Numbered from the stretch's first letter, positions 53,231 to 62,418 are shown. The stretch is DNA of 64,000 bases from Deltaproteobacteria bacterium (GCA_020848545.1 JADLHZ010000123.1:20992-84991); one strand, 5' to 3'. Program-made: numbers and translations. Notes: a model not told the origin generated them from the sequence alone.

Positions 53231-54925
53231 GTGAACGAACTAGTCGTCATCGATCCCCAGGGCGCGGTGCGCCGCTTCCCGCTCACCTTCGATGAGCTCG
53301 GGATCGGCCGCGAGCCGACGAACCAGATCGTGCTCGACGACGTGCGGGTCTCGCGCCGGCACGCCCGCGTCTATCGCGGCGAGAAGGGCCACTACATCGA
53401 GGATCTCGGCAGCGCCAACGGCGTCGTCCTCGACGGCGCGTTGATCCGCAGCGCGTCGTTGATCAGCGTCGGCATGAAGATCGAGGTCGGCGGCTTCGTC
53501 ATCACCGTGGTGCCGCAAGGAACGCCGGCGAACTCCTTGGGCCGCAACGTCGGCAAGCTGAAGTGCCTGTCGGGCGAGCTCGCCGGCAAAGAGTTCGTGA
53601 TCGGCGACGGCCGCGTCACCGTCGGCCGCGTCGACGCGAACCAGATCGTCATCGACGATCCGAGCGTGTCGCGCCACCACGCGCGCATCCAACGCGAGAA
53701 CAACAAGTGGGTGCTCTACGATCTCGGATCGTCGAACGGCACCTTCGTTGGCGGCCGGCCCATTCAGCAAAAAGAGCTGAAAGACAACGACAAGATCATG
53801 TTCGGGTCGATCGCCTTTCGCTTCTTCGCGCCGGGGCAAGGCGCGGTGCAGCAAGGCCTCCCCTCGCCCGTCATCTACGCGATCGCCGCCGGCGTCGTGC
53901 TCATCGCGCTGGCGATCGCGCTCGCGCTGGTGCTGCGTCCGCGGCCCGGCGGCGCCGGCGATCCCGCCGTCATCGAGCGCGAGGTGAGTGAGGCGGTGCA
54001 GCTCGCGCGCGCGGCGATGCAGCGTGAGGATTGGGAGACCGCGAACAAGCAGTACAACCGCGTGCTGGTGAAGGATCCGCAGAACACCGAAGCGCGCACC
54101 AAGCTCAAGCTCGCCGAAGAGTTCGCGGTGCACCGGCAGATGCTGGCCACGGCGCAGGATCTCTTCCAGCGCAACGACAAGGTCGGCGCCATCAAGTCTC
54201 TGCTGAGAGTGCCGACGACGAGCGTCTACGCCGAGCGCGCGCAGAAGCTCGCGGTGCAGATCTCCGAGGCCCAGCGCGCCGAGTCGAAGGGCGTGAAGAA
54301 GGACCTGAAGCTCACCGCCGACGAGGAGTCCGCGCTGCGCTCGCGCTACGGCACGCCGGGGTCGTTCGCGGCGGTGATCATGTACTTGAAGGGCGACTTC
54401 GAGACCGCGCTGAACTCGCTGGCGAAGCTCCAGCGCAAGGAGGCGAACGCCAACGCGATCGCCAAAGACATCCGCAGCGTTCGCGTGAAGCAGGCCGACG
54501 GCGCCGTCGCGTCGCAGGCCGCCGACGGCGTCGAGAAGGCGCTAAAGGAGTGGGAAGAAGCGCTGCGCTTGGATCTCACCATTGCGCCGGAGTCGGTGCG
54601 CTCGCAGCCGCGCGCCGACATCCGCCGCATGATGGGCGACAGCTTGTATCGCGCGGGGTACCACAAGTTCATCCGCGGCGATTACGCCGAGGCGTTCGCC
54701 TACTGGAAGCGCGGCGCCGAGCGCAGCCCGGAGAACGTCGACATCCTGCAGGGCTTCATGCGCCTCGAGAACATCGCCGAGCGCTTGCTGCAGGAGACCG
54801 ACCGCATCGCGCAGGCCGACAAGACGAAGGCGTGCCAGAAGCTCACCGAGGTCGTCGGGTTGACGCTCGATACGGCGGAAGTGAACGCGAAGGCGCGGGC
54901 GAAGATTCTGGAGCTGTGCCGCTAG
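53231..54925 (+). CDS. Double-FHA membrane protein with C-terminal helical repeats
   Basis: 564 residues, GTG start. Two FHA domains: about 20-90 (LGIGREPTNQIVLDDVRVSRRHARV, SANGVVLDG) and about 125-200 (VTVGRVDANQIVIDDPSVSRHHARI, SSNGTFVGG). A transmembrane helix follows (about 216-238, VIYAIAAGVVLIALAIALALVL), then TPR-like helical repeats in the periplasm (EDWETANKQYNRVLVKDPQNTEART). It bridges cytoplasmic phosphothreonine signals and the periplasm, probably docking to the neighbouring FHA-CpaF secretion system. 36 bases after that ATPase. Confidence 0.9.
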   Translation: MNELVVIDPQGAVRRFPLTFDELGIGREPTNQIVLDDVRVSRRHARVYRGEKGHYIEDLGSANGVVLDGALIRSASLISVGMKIEVGGFVITVVPQGTPANSLGRNVGKLKCLSGELAGKEFVIGDGRVTVGRVDANQIVIDDPSVSRHHARIQRENNKWVLYDLGSSNGTFVGGRPIQQKELKDNDKIMFGSIAFRFFAPGQGAVQQGLPSPVIYAIAAGVVLIALAIALALVLRPRPGGAGDPAVIEREVSEAVQLARAAMQREDWETANKQYNRVLVKDPQNTEARTKLKLAEEFAVHRQMLATAQDLFQRNDKVGAIKSLLRVPTTSVYAERAQKLAVQISEAQRAESKGVKKDLKLTADEESALRSRYGTPGSFAAVIMYLKGDFETALNSLAKLQRKEANANAIAKDIRSVRVKQADGAVASQAADGVEKALKEWEEALRLDLTIAPESVRSQPRADIRRMMGDSLYRAGYHKFIRGDYAEAFAYWKRGAERSPENVDILQGFMRLENIAERLLQETDRIAQADKTKACQKLTEVVGLTLDTAEVNAKARAKILELCR

Positions 54926-54987
54926 CTTCGCCACAGCTAGAGGCACGCGAAGATCGGCAACAAGGATCGGCAAAACAACACCGATCC
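54922..54987. terminator. Two hairpins after the FHA gene, with GATCGGCAA repeats
   Basis: CTAGCT / AGCTAG with a 7-base loop (54922-54940) spans the stop codon. GGATCGG / CCGATCC with a 10-base loop (54964-54987) is followed by a C/T-rich tract (CCTGCTGTTTCCTTTCTCTTTT), so it is a reasonable terminator. GATCGGCAA occurs three times (54952, 54965 and 55031), the last just before the Fic start. Confidence 0.5.
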
Positions 54988-55044
54988 CCTGCTGTTTCCT
55001 TTCTCTTTTCATGCTTTTGCGCGACTCTGCGATCGGCAAACCGC

Positions 55045-56247
55045 ATGCTACTCGAAACCCCTCGTCGCCTCGAACCGACCGCGATCGACGCCATACCCGG
55101 CGCGCTTGCCGACCGCATCGCGGACCTCATCGCTGCCGCGACGAAGCTCGATCACGCACTGCCGTCGGAGACCGCGCGAAGTCTCGCCGACGTCGTGCGC
55201 GTCATGAATTGTTACTACAGCAACCTGATCGAAGGTCACAACACGCGCCTCAAGGAGATCGAAGCGGCGCTCGACGACGCGTTCGACGAAGACGCGAAGC
55301 GCCGCTCGCTACAAGTCGAAGCGCGCGCGCACATTCGCGTGCAGGCGCATATTGATGAGATCTACGCGCGCGGAACATTGCCCGAACCCGCGTCGGTCGG
55401 GCTCCTCTGCGATTTGCATCGTCGCTTCTATGACGGCGCCTCCGAGGAGATGCTGCGGATCGGAGAAGGCAAGCGTGCGTTTCAGATGACGCCGGGCGTG
55501 TTTCGCGAACATCCGCACCAAGACAACCTCGTCGGCCGCCACCAGCCGCCGTCGAGCGAACGCGTCGCGGCGTTCATGGGCTTCTTCGAGGAGCGCTTTC
55601 GTCTTGCGCCGCTGGGCACGTCGGCGCGTGTCATCGCCATCGCCATCGCGCACCATAGACTCAACTACATTCATCCCTTCGACGACGGAAACGGCCGCGT
55701 GTCGCGTCTCATGTCGCATGCGATGGGCCTGGTCGCCGGCATCGGCGCGCATGGGCTGTGGTCGATCTCGCGCGGCCTGGCACGCGGGCTCAGCGATCGT
55801 GGCGAGTACAAACGCATGATGGACCTCGCAGACACCCCTCGCCAAGGTGATCTCGACGGGCGCGGCAACCTGTCGCAGAAAGCGCTCATCGCGTTCGTCG
55901 AGTGGTTCATCGACGTGGCGCTCGATCAGATCCGCTTCATGACCAAGCTCTTCGATCTCGAGGGCCTCGGCGCGCGCTACGAGCGCTACATCGGGACGCA
56001 AACGGACCTACGCGAGGAAGCGCTTCCCGTCATCATCGACATCTTGAAGCGCGGCCCGTTGGCACGCGGGGAAGTCGGCCGAGTCGCAGGGCTGCAAGAT
56101 CGCACGGCGCGAACGCTGACCCGCGCGCTGCTCGATGCGGGGCTCGTCGGCTCCGCGACGGAAAAAAGTGCGCTCACCTTGCGCTTTCCCCGCGCGGCGA
56201 TCCCGACGCTGTTTCCGGATCTGTACACCGCGCAGGCGCTCACTTAG
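55045..56247 (+). CDS. Fic-family AMPylator with inhibitory helix and C-terminal winged helix
   Basis: 400 residues from ATG 55045. Active-site motif HPFDDGNGRVSR starts at His210 and is complete. An autoinhibitory S-x3-E-G motif, SNLIEG (59-64), lies in the N-terminal helix, as in class II Fic proteins with an in-built inhibitor. The C-terminal 90 residues (PVIIDILKRGPLARGEVGRVAGLQDRTARTL) look like a winged helix for DNA binding. No adjacent antitoxin is needed or seen. Expected to transfer AMP to a target protein; target unknown. Confidence 0.92.
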   Translation: MLLETPRRLEPTAIDAIPGALADRIADLIAAATKLDHALPSETARSLADVVRVMNCYYSNLIEGHNTRLKEIEAALDDAFDEDAKRRSLQVEARAHIRVQAHIDEIYARGTLPEPASVGLLCDLHRRFYDGASEEMLRIGEGKRAFQMTPGVFREHPHQDNLVGRHQPPSSERVAAFMGFFEERFRLAPLGTSARVIAIAIAHHRLNYIHPFDDGNGRVSRLMSHAMGLVAGIGAHGLWSISRGLARGLSDRGEYKRMMDLADTPRQGDLDGRGNLSQKALIAFVEWFIDVALDQIRFMTKLFDLEGLGARYERYIGTQTDLREEALPVIIDILKRGPLARGEVGRVAGLQDRTARTLTRALLDAGLVGSATEKSALTLRFPRAAIPTLFPDLYTAQALT

Positions 56248-56279
56248 CGAATCTCGCAAGAATGACGCGCGACGCGGCC

Positions 56280-57782
56280 TCAACGGCGGCGGCGACGCGA
56301 GCGCAGGAACGGCAGGGCGAGGAGCAACAACACGAGCGCGTCGGGCGAACCGCTGCCGTTGCACGCGCGCGACACGCCTTGGCCGCGATAGACGTAGGTG
56401 ACTTCCTCGACGGTGCCGCCGATCTCTTCCGCGCCGATGCCGCTCGTGCACTTGCCTTGCACGCACTGGCTGCCATCGGCGCAGAGCCCGGCGCCGTCGA
56501 CCTTGCCGTCGCAGTCGTTGTCGACGCCGTCGCAAACTTCGGGCTTGGTGTCGGCTTCGCACTCGCCGAACTTGCCGAAGGCGCAGACCTTCATGCCGTT
56601 GCAGGTGTGCACCGTGCACGGCTGCACTTCGCCTTGATCGCAGTCGCAACCTTCGTCGGTCTGACCGTCGCAGTTGTCGTCGCGGCCGTTGCAGATCTCT
56701 TTGGGCGTCTTGCTGAGCGTGCACGTCGCGCTCAGCTTGCCGTTCACGCACTTCTTCGTGCCAGCGCCGCACGTCGTGGTGCACGGCACTTCGTCGGTGA
56801 GGCCGTCGCAGTCGTTGTCGACGCCGTCGCACACTTCGGGATCGAGCTGCACGTCGCACGCGCCCCACTGCCCGTCCGTGCACGTCTCGGTGCCTGGCCC
56901 GCCGCACTGCTGCCCGCCGCACGTGCGCGTCACGCCGTCGTCGACGAGGCCGTTGCAGTCGTTGTCGAGGTTGTCGCAGACCTCGGCTTGGATCTGGACG
57001 ACGATCTCGTTCAGCTTCACGACGAAGTCCTGCGTGTTGCCGGCGTCTACGTTGAAGTAACAGAGGTTGGTCGACGCCGCGCTCACGGCGTTCGGATCGC
57101 ACGCTGGATCGCGCTCGGTGCCGGCCGCCTTGGCCATGCCGCCGAGCATCAAGGGATCGACCTTGTCGCCGAAGCCGACGACGTAGACGAAGAGCCCCTG
57201 CGACTTCATCTGCTGCACGAGGGTGATGACGTCGTCGCGGTTCTCGGCGGCTTCGGTCGGATCGAGCGTCGTCGTCGTGCCGATGCAGTCGTTCTCTGAG
57301 TCGTAGTCGCCGCCTTTGCAGCAGTCCTGGCGGCCGTCGGTGATCGCGATGATGGCGCGCTTGCGATCGTCGTTCGGGAAGGTCGCGGCTTCGCCGGCCT
57401 TCACCAGCGCCTGATAGATCGGCGTGTCGTTCGAGCCGCTCGGCGTGCCGATGGCGTTCAGCGCGTTCATGATCGGCGTCTTGTTGTTGAGCGCGAAGCC
57501 GACGGCCTTACCCGGCGACGGAATGCTGCAGCGGCCCGTGCCTGGGATCAGCTGGTTCGACGCGTTGAACTCCGCGGGCTTCGGGAAGACGCTGAGGCCG
57601 AAGGCGAGCTCGCCCTGCTTGTTGTCGAGCACCGTCGAGATGGCGTTCTTCGCCCGGGTGAACTTGGTCTGCGCCGGCGATCCGGTCTGCTCCTTCATCG
57701 TCCCGGACACGTCCAGCAGGATCAGCGCATCCGGCGGCTGGCAGGTCTGAGCGATGAGCAGCGAAAAGATCGCGGACAACAT
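56280..57782 (-). CDS. VWA protein with MopE-like Cys repeats and MYXO-CTERM-like tail
   Basis: 500 residues. Signal MLSAIFSLLIA, then a von Willebrand A domain with MIDAS residues Asp24, Ser26 and Thr28 (LLDVSGTM) and ITDGRQD near 147. From about 270 on there are Cys-rich repeats with the EVCDGVDNDCDG core (at least four, plus the variant EICNGRDDNCDG), as in MopE-like Myxococcota proteins. The end ACNGSGSPDALVLLLLALPFLRSRRRRR has a Cys, a hydrophobic helix and an Arg cluster, resembling the MYXO-CTERM sorting signal. Probable surface metal-binding adhesin. Confidence 0.92.
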   Translation of the reverse strand: MLSAIFSLLIAQTCQPPDALILLDVSGTMKEQTGSPAQTKFTRAKNAISTVLDNKQGELAFGLSVFPKPAEFNASNQLIPGTGRCSIPSPGKAVGFALNNKTPIMNALNAIGTPSGSNDTPIYQALVKAGEAATFPNDDRKRAIIAITDGRQDCCKGGDYDSENDCIGTTTTLDPTEAAENRDDVITLVQQMKSQGLFVYVVGFGDKVDPLMLGGMAKAAGTERDPACDPNAVSAASTNLCYFNVDAGNTQDFVVKLNEIVVQIQAEVCDNLDNDCNGLVDDGVTRTCGGQQCGGPGTETCTDGQWGACDVQLDPEVCDGVDNDCDGLTDEVPCTTTCGAGTKKCVNGKLSATCTLSKTPKEICNGRDDNCDGQTDEGCDCDQGEVQPCTVHTCNGMKVCAFGKFGECEADTKPEVCDGVDNDCDGKVDGAGLCADGSQCVQGKCTSGIGAEEIGGTVEEVTYVYRGQGVSRACNGSGSPDALVLLLLALPFLRSRRRRR

Positions 57783-57896
57783 GAATACACTCCGTCACGG
57801 GTATTATCGGCAGGCCGTCCTTTGGGTTTCGCCGATCGCTGTTCGTTGCGACGCCGGGGCGGGGCGGATACAGTTTTGGTCGTGGGGAGCGCACAC

Positions 57897-59072
57897 ATGA
57901 GCACCGTCGGCATCGATTTCGGCACGGCCACGACCGCGGTCGCCATCTCGAACGGGGCGGCAGGAACCCGCTTCGTCCGCGATCAGCAAGGGAAGGAAGT
58001 CATCCCGAGCGTGCTCGCGTTCACGCCGAACCAGCGCACGCACGCCGGCTTCGCGGCCAAGGCGCGCTTGCTCATCGATGCGCCAAACACGCTGCACTCG
58101 TTCAAGCGCATCCTCGGCCGCACGTGGAGCGCGCCGGCGGTGCAGCGCTTTCGCCAGCAGTACCCGAGCCTCGCGCTCGAGCCCGACGATCGCGATCTGC
58201 CGCGCTTCGCGACGCGCGCCGGCAAGCTCTCGGTCACCGACGTCGTCGCGCAGTTCTTGGCCACCTTTCGCGAGCTCGAGCCGCTCGCGCAGGCGCCGGC
58301 CACACGCACCACCTTGAGCATCCCCGTGAGCAGCGGCCAGGCGCAACGCGAGGCGCTCGTCGAAGCCGCGACCCGCGCCGGCTTCGTCAACCTCGCCTTG
58401 ATCGAGGAGCCCTACGCAGCGGCGCTCGGCCACCATGGCCAACTCGGCGCCGCGAGCAAAGAACAGATCGCCCTCGTCTACGATCTCGGCGGTGGGACCT
58501 TCGACGCCGCCGTCGTCGCTTATCACCAGAAGAAGATCCGCTTGCTCGCGCTCGGCGGCGATCCTTATCTCGGCGGCGACGACATCGATCTCGTCGTCGC
58601 CGAGTGGGCCGCGCAGCGCATCCTCGAAGAGCATCGCTGCGACGTCCGCAGCGACCTGAGCGCTTGGCTCGGCCTCGTCATGGCCTGCGAGCGCGCGAAG
58701 ATACGGCTCTCCGAGATCGAAGCGACGACGCTCGACCTGTCGCAGATCGACCCGAAGCTCACCGGCAAGGACCTGCGCATCACGCGCGCTCAGTTCGTGC
58801 CGCTGTTCTCGAAGCTCGTCCGCAAGACCTTCATCGTCTGCGACGACGTGCTCGGCAAAGCGGGCCTCGTGCCGAGCCAGATCGATATGCTCGTGCTGTC
58901 CGGGGGCTGCTGCCACATCCCGTCGATCCGCTCCGGCGTCGAGCACTACGTGGGCCGCCCGGACTCCGCGAAGATCGCCCCGGATCGGCTGTGCGCGGTC
59001 GGGACGCTCGTCCACGCGTTGGAGCAGGAGCGCGGCGGGTTTCAGCTCGCGCCCGTCGAAGCGACGGCCTAG
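57897..59072 (+). CDS. Hsp70-like ATPase-domain protein without substrate-binding domain
   Basis: 391 residues from ATG 57897 (GGGGA eight bases upstream). Hsp70/actin-fold nucleotide-binding domain is complete: GIDFGTATTAVAI, RDQQGKEVIPSVLAF, IPVSSGQAQREALVEAATRAGF, EEPYAAALGH, YDLGGGTFDAAVV and LSGGCCHIPSIRS. The chain ends where Hsp70 begins its peptide-binding domain, so it is a short Hsp70-like protein (similar to YegD-type), not DnaK. Function unknown; divergent from the VWA gene and convergent with the gene at 59080. Confidence 0.9.
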   Translation: MSTVGIDFGTATTAVAISNGAAGTRFVRDQQGKEVIPSVLAFTPNQRTHAGFAAKARLLIDAPNTLHSFKRILGRTWSAPAVQRFRQQYPSLALEPDDRDLPRFATRAGKLSVTDVVAQFLATFRELEPLAQAPATRTTLSIPVSSGQAQREALVEAATRAGFVNLALIEEPYAAALGHHGQLGAASKEQIALVYDLGGGTFDAAVVAYHQKKIRLLALGGDPYLGGDDIDLVVAEWAAQRILEEHRCDVRSDLSAWLGLVMACERAKIRLSEIEATTLDLSQIDPKLTGKDLRITRAQFVPLFSKLVRKTFIVCDDVLGKAGLVPSQIDMLVLSGGCCHIPSIRSGVEHYVGRPDSAKIAPDRLCAVGTLVHALEQERGGFQLAPVEATA

Positions 59073-59079
59073 TTCCGAT

Positions 59080-59670
59080 TTACAAGAGACGGTCGAGCGC
59101 GTTGTCGATCGCAAAGCGTTCCAAAGCAATCTTGGCGCGCATCTCGGCGCTCATGCGACAGCCAAGCTGGATTTTGCTTCCGTCGGCACGCGCGACCTCA
59201 TGCGTATAGTAGAAATCACCATCGGATTGCGGGTTCATGGCCCGCACTCGGGCACCCGGGCCAAACACTCGTTCGATTCTCGTAGAATCACCGACGAGGG
59301 CCGCCAGCTTCGCCATCTCAACCTCGAATTCGGCCTGGCTCGGTCGGGGCACGGATAATTCGGGCTCTCTCCTCGAGACCATCGTCTTGCTGGCGAGCGG
59401 GGTATCCTCGAGCGCTTTGCCCCTGCTCGTGCCCAAAAACAAAGGGCTCGTCGAAGGCAACGGTTTGGACGTGGTGCTGTTTTGCTGGCTCGAGCCATAG
59501 GCGTTGGCGCCAACTTCGGCATGCGCGAAACGTTTCCACTGAGGAAAGCGAAGCTCGCTTGCGATTCGAGTCGCTTCGGCCGACGAGATCTCGCGCTTGT
59601 CGACGGCGGCTTGCAACCTCGCGGCTTGTTGATTGGGCTGAACACCAACAAGGAACTTCGGTATTTGCAT
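59080..59670 (-). CDS. Hypothetical protein, composition unlike its neighbours
   Basis: 196 residues. Start ATG 59670 (MQIPKFLVGVQPNQQAARLQAAV). It has two helical parts: about 10-55 (AAVDKREISSAEATRIASELRF) and 110-196 (AEFEVEMAKLAALVGD, then SDGDFYYTHEV). The middle is Ser/Thr/Pro-rich and seems unstructured. Codon use is visibly less GC-biased in the third position than neighbouring genes, suggesting recent arrival or weak constraint. No family recognised. Convergent with the Hsp70-like gene. Confidence 0.6.
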   Translation of the reverse strand: MQIPKFLVGVQPNQQAARLQAAVDKREISSAEATRIASELRFPQWKRFAHAEVGANAYGSSQQNSTTSKPLPSTSPLFLGTSRGKALEDTPLASKTMVSRREPELSVPRPSQAEFEVEMAKLAALVGDSTRIERVFGPGARVRAMNPQSDGDFYYTHEVARADGSKIQLGCRMSAEMRAKIALERFAIDNALDRLL

Positions 59671-59719
59671 GCAAACGTTATCGGTTTGGCGGCAACCCCG
59701 GGTGCTTCGGTCGCCTGGT

Positions 59720-60793
59720 CTACACGAACGGCGTCTTGACGACCTCGGCTGGCTGCGGCTTGTCGCGCACGACGATCTCGATCTTCTGACCGACGTTCGC
59801 CTGCGCCGCCGGCAAGTAAGCGCAACCGATGCCCACGCGCAGGTTCGGGCTCATCAGGCCGCTCGTCACCTTGCCGACGTCTTTTCCGTCGATGCGCACC
59901 GCGTAGTCGTGCCGCGGAATTTGGTTCGACTGCATCTTGAAGCCAACCCACTTGCGGGTCACGCCATCGCGCTTCTGCTTCGCGAGCACGGTCTTGCCGA
60001 CGAAGTCCATCGGCTTCTCGAGCTTCACCACCCAATCGAGCCCCGCTTCGAGCGGCGACGTCGTCTCGTCGATGTCCATGCCGTAGAGCGGCAGCTTCTT
60101 CTCGAGGCGCAGCGAGTCGCGGGCGCCGAGGCCGCAGAGCTTCAGGCCTACCGGCGCGCCGGCCTTTTCGATCTCGAGGAACAAGCGCTCCGCATCCTTG
60201 GGCGCGCACGCAATCTCGACGCCGAGCTCACCGGTGTAGCCCGTGCGCGCGACGCGAACGGTGATCCCGCCCTTGGTCTGTGTGTCGACGAAGGTGAAGC
60301 GCTTCTGCGGAATTTGCGGCACGAGCCCTTCGAGCAAGCGGTTCGACGACGGCCCCTGCACGGCGATGAGCGCGTAGTCGGCCGAGAGATCCTTCAAGTC
60401 GATCGCGAAGCCCTGTGCGACCTTCCGCATGTGCGCGAGATCCTTCGGCGTCGTGCCGGCGTTGATCACGAGGAAGATGCTGTCCTCTCCTTCTCTGTAA
60501 ACGATGAGATCGTCGACGATGCCTCCGCTCTCGGTGCACATCACGGTGTAAACGGCGTCGCCCGCTTTCAGCTTTTCCACGTCCTTCGTGACGAGCTTCT
60601 GCGTGAACGCGATCGCGTCCTTGCCGGTGATGCGCACCTCACCCATGTGCGAGACATCGAAGAGCCCGACCGCCGTTCGCACGGCCATGTGCTCGTCGAT
60701 GCCGCCGGTGAATTGCACCGGCATGTCCCAACCGCCGAAGTCGACGAAGCGGGCGCCGCGTTGCTTTTGGATCTCGTAGAGTGGAGTTCGCAT
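59720..60793 (-). CDS. gcvT: Aminomethyltransferase (glycine cleavage T protein)
   Basis: 357 residues. Family landmarks: FVDFGGWDMPVQF, RTAVGLFDVSHMGEVRITG (about 39-57), GGIVDDLIVY (about 90-99), RTGYTGELGVEI, LGARDSLRLEKKLPLYGMDID and the C-terminal GKVTSGLMSPNLRVGIG. Transfers the methylene of aminomethyl-lipoyl H protein to tetrahydrofolate. No gcvH or gcvP in the window. It starts 36 bases from the divergent MFS gene, too close for a glycine riboswitch. Confidence 0.96.
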   Translation of the reverse strand: MRTPLYEIQKQRGARFVDFGGWDMPVQFTGGIDEHMAVRTAVGLFDVSHMGEVRITGKDAIAFTQKLVTKDVEKLKAGDAVYTVMCTESGGIVDDLIVYREGEDSIFLVINAGTTPKDLAHMRKVAQGFAIDLKDLSADYALIAVQGPSSNRLLEGLVPQIPQKRFTFVDTQTKGGITVRVARTGYTGELGVEIACAPKDAERLFLEIEKAGAPVGLKLCGLGARDSLRLEKKLPLYGMDIDETTSPLEAGLDWVVKLEKPMDFVGKTVLAKQKRDGVTRKWVGFKMQSNQIPRHDYAVRIDGKDVGKVTSGLMSPNLRVGIGCAYLPAAQANVGQKIEIVVRDKPQPAEVVKTPFV

Positions 60794-60829
60794 GGGGAGT
60801 CGCGCTAGCAGTCCGTTCGCTTGCCTTCA

Positions 60830-62074
60830 ATGCTCATGCCGCGCCGGCCTTTGCTCGTGCTCTTCCCGCTCTACTTCGCGCAGGGCATGCCGTACGGCTT
60901 TCAGGCGACCGCGCTCCCCGTGTACCTGCGCGAGCAAGGCACCTCGCTGACGGCGATCGGCTTTCTCGGGCTCCTGTCGCTGCCGTGGGCGGTGAAGGCG
61001 TTGTGGGCGCCGCTCGTCGATCGCTTCGGTTCTCGAAGGCTCGGCCGCTACAAGTCGTGGATTCTGCCGATGCAGCTCCTGTTGGCGCTCGTGACACTGG
61101 CCAGCGCGTTCGTGCCGGCGCAGGGCGGGACGCCGGTGCTCTTGGTGCTCGTGTTCCTCATGAACCTCTTCGCCGCGACGCAAGACATCGCGGTCGACGG
61201 CCTCGCCGTACGCACGCTGCGACCTGAAGAGCTCGGACCCGCGAACGCGATTCAAGTCGTCGGCTACAAGATCGGCATGCTCACCGGCGGCGGGCTGCTC
61301 GTGTGGTTGAGCGGCAGCTTCGGTTGGCGCTTCGTCTTCGTCGCGATGGCGGCGTTGATGCTCGTCGCGTTCGCGATCACGGTGATCTTCGCGCGCGAAG
61401 AAGCACCGGCCGACGCTTCGCCGATCGACAAGCCGACGCTCGTGCAGATCCTGGCGCGGCTGTGGCGGGCGGCGAAGCTCGGCGGCGGCTGGCTGGTCGT
61501 GCTCATCGCGACGGCGAAGATCGGCGAACAGATGGTCGACACGATGTGGAAGCCCTTCCTCTTGGATCGCGGCTTCGACAAAGCGCAGATCGGGCTCTGG
61601 CAGGGCACGTACGGCATGATCGCGTCGACGCTCGGCTCGCTCTTCGGTGCGTATGTGTGCCGTCGCCTCGGGATTGGTCGCGCGTTGTTCTGGGCGGCGG
61701 CGCTGCGTGTACCGGGTCTCGTGGGACAACTCGTGATCGCCACACAGGCGGCGCCGTCTTCGGACGCGATCATCGGTGTCACGATCGTCGAGCACGTGGC
61801 GAGCGGCGTGCTCACGACGGCGCTCTTCGCGTTCATGATGAGCCGTGTCGATCCCGCGATCGGCGCCACGCACTACACCTTGCTCGCGAGCGTCGAGGTG
61901 CTCGGCAAGGCGCCCGGTGCGCTGTCGAGCGGGGTCATCGCCGATCGTTTCGGCTACGTCGCGTGCTTCGCGTCCGGGGTCGTCTTGTCGGCCGCATTCG
62001 CAGCCTACGCCGCGTGGTTTGTGCGACAACTGTCCCCAACGCCGAAAGCGCCATCGCGTTCCGCGCTTCGATGA
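60830..62074 (+). CDS. AmpG-like MFS transporter
   Basis: 414 residues from ATG 60830 (ATG 60836 and TTG 60821 are alternatives). Twelve hydrophobic segments. GFQATALPVYLREQGTSLTAIGFLGLLSLPWAVKALWAPLVDRFG (split, from about 22) and ATQDIAVDGLAVRTL are characteristic of the AmpG/AT-1 branch, which imports muropeptides in Gram-negative bacteria. A peptidoglycan-recycling role fits but substrates vary in this branch. Divergent from gcvT. Confidence 0.88.
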   Translation: MLMPRRPLLVLFPLYFAQGMPYGFQATALPVYLREQGTSLTAIGFLGLLSLPWAVKALWAPLVDRFGSRRLGRYKSWILPMQLLLALVTLASAFVPAQGGTPVLLVLVFLMNLFAATQDIAVDGLAVRTLRPEELGPANAIQVVGYKIGMLTGGGLLVWLSGSFGWRFVFVAMAALMLVAFAITVIFAREEAPADASPIDKPTLVQILARLWRAAKLGGGWLVVLIATAKIGEQMVDTMWKPFLLDRGFDKAQIGLWQGTYGMIASTLGSLFGAYVCRRLGIGRALFWAAALRVPGLVGQLVIATQAAPSSDAIIGVTIVEHVASGVLTTALFAFMMSRVDPAIGATHYTLLASVEVLGKAPGALSSGVIADRFGYVACFASGVVLSAAFAAYAAWFVRQLSPTPKAPSRSALR

Positions 62075-62100
62075 CGCGGCATGCGCGCCGTTTCGCGTCA

Positions 62101-62412
62101 TCAGCCTTTGGCTTCGCTGACGCCGAGCAACACCGGATTGCACACCTCGACGACGCGCGTGGAGCCGACGACCCGGCTGCCCTCGCACACGTCGATCGCC
62201 TTCCCGACCCACAGGCTCTTCGGATACGCTTCGGGCGACAGATACCAAATGCGCGCCAGCGCCGACTCCCCTGCACGCAACGAAGCACGATCGATGAGCT
62301 CGATCTCCCCCGACGTCTGATAGTCCGGCAGCACGCGGTGCTGCGGCCGATATCCGTTGACGATGTCACGCTGCATCGTCACTTCGACGACGGCGTCGTG
62401 TCCGCGGCCCAT
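62101..62412 (-). CDS. Free-standing EF-Tu domain-III-like protein
   Basis: 103 residues. The stretch VNGYRPQHRVLPDYQTSGEIEL through LRAGESALARIWYLSP to ICEGSRVVGSTRVVEV-like (residues about 18-92) follows the third beta-barrel of EF-Tu: GYRPQ...TG.IEL, then the GE(S/T) turn, and the closing EG.R.VG...V. The GTPase domain and domain II are missing. In EF-Tu this domain meets EF-Ts and the tRNA T stem. Small proteins of this type have no settled function. Convergent with the MFS gene, six bases upstream of the ferredoxin gene's stop. Confidence 0.75.
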   Translation of the reverse strand: MGRGHDAVVEVTMQRDIVNGYRPQHRVLPDYQTSGEIELIDRASLRAGESALARIWYLSPEAYPKSLWVGKAIDVCEGSRVVGSTRVVEVCNPVLLGVSEAKG

Positions 62413-62418
62413 CGAAGT

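Noticed and set aside
60794..60829. Glycine riboswitch upstream of gcvT
   Set aside because: Only 36 bases separate gcvT from the divergent MFS gene, too short for the aptamer.
60827..62248. A 473-residue frame antisense to the MFS transporter
   Set aside because: Arg/Glu/His-rich shadow without family features.
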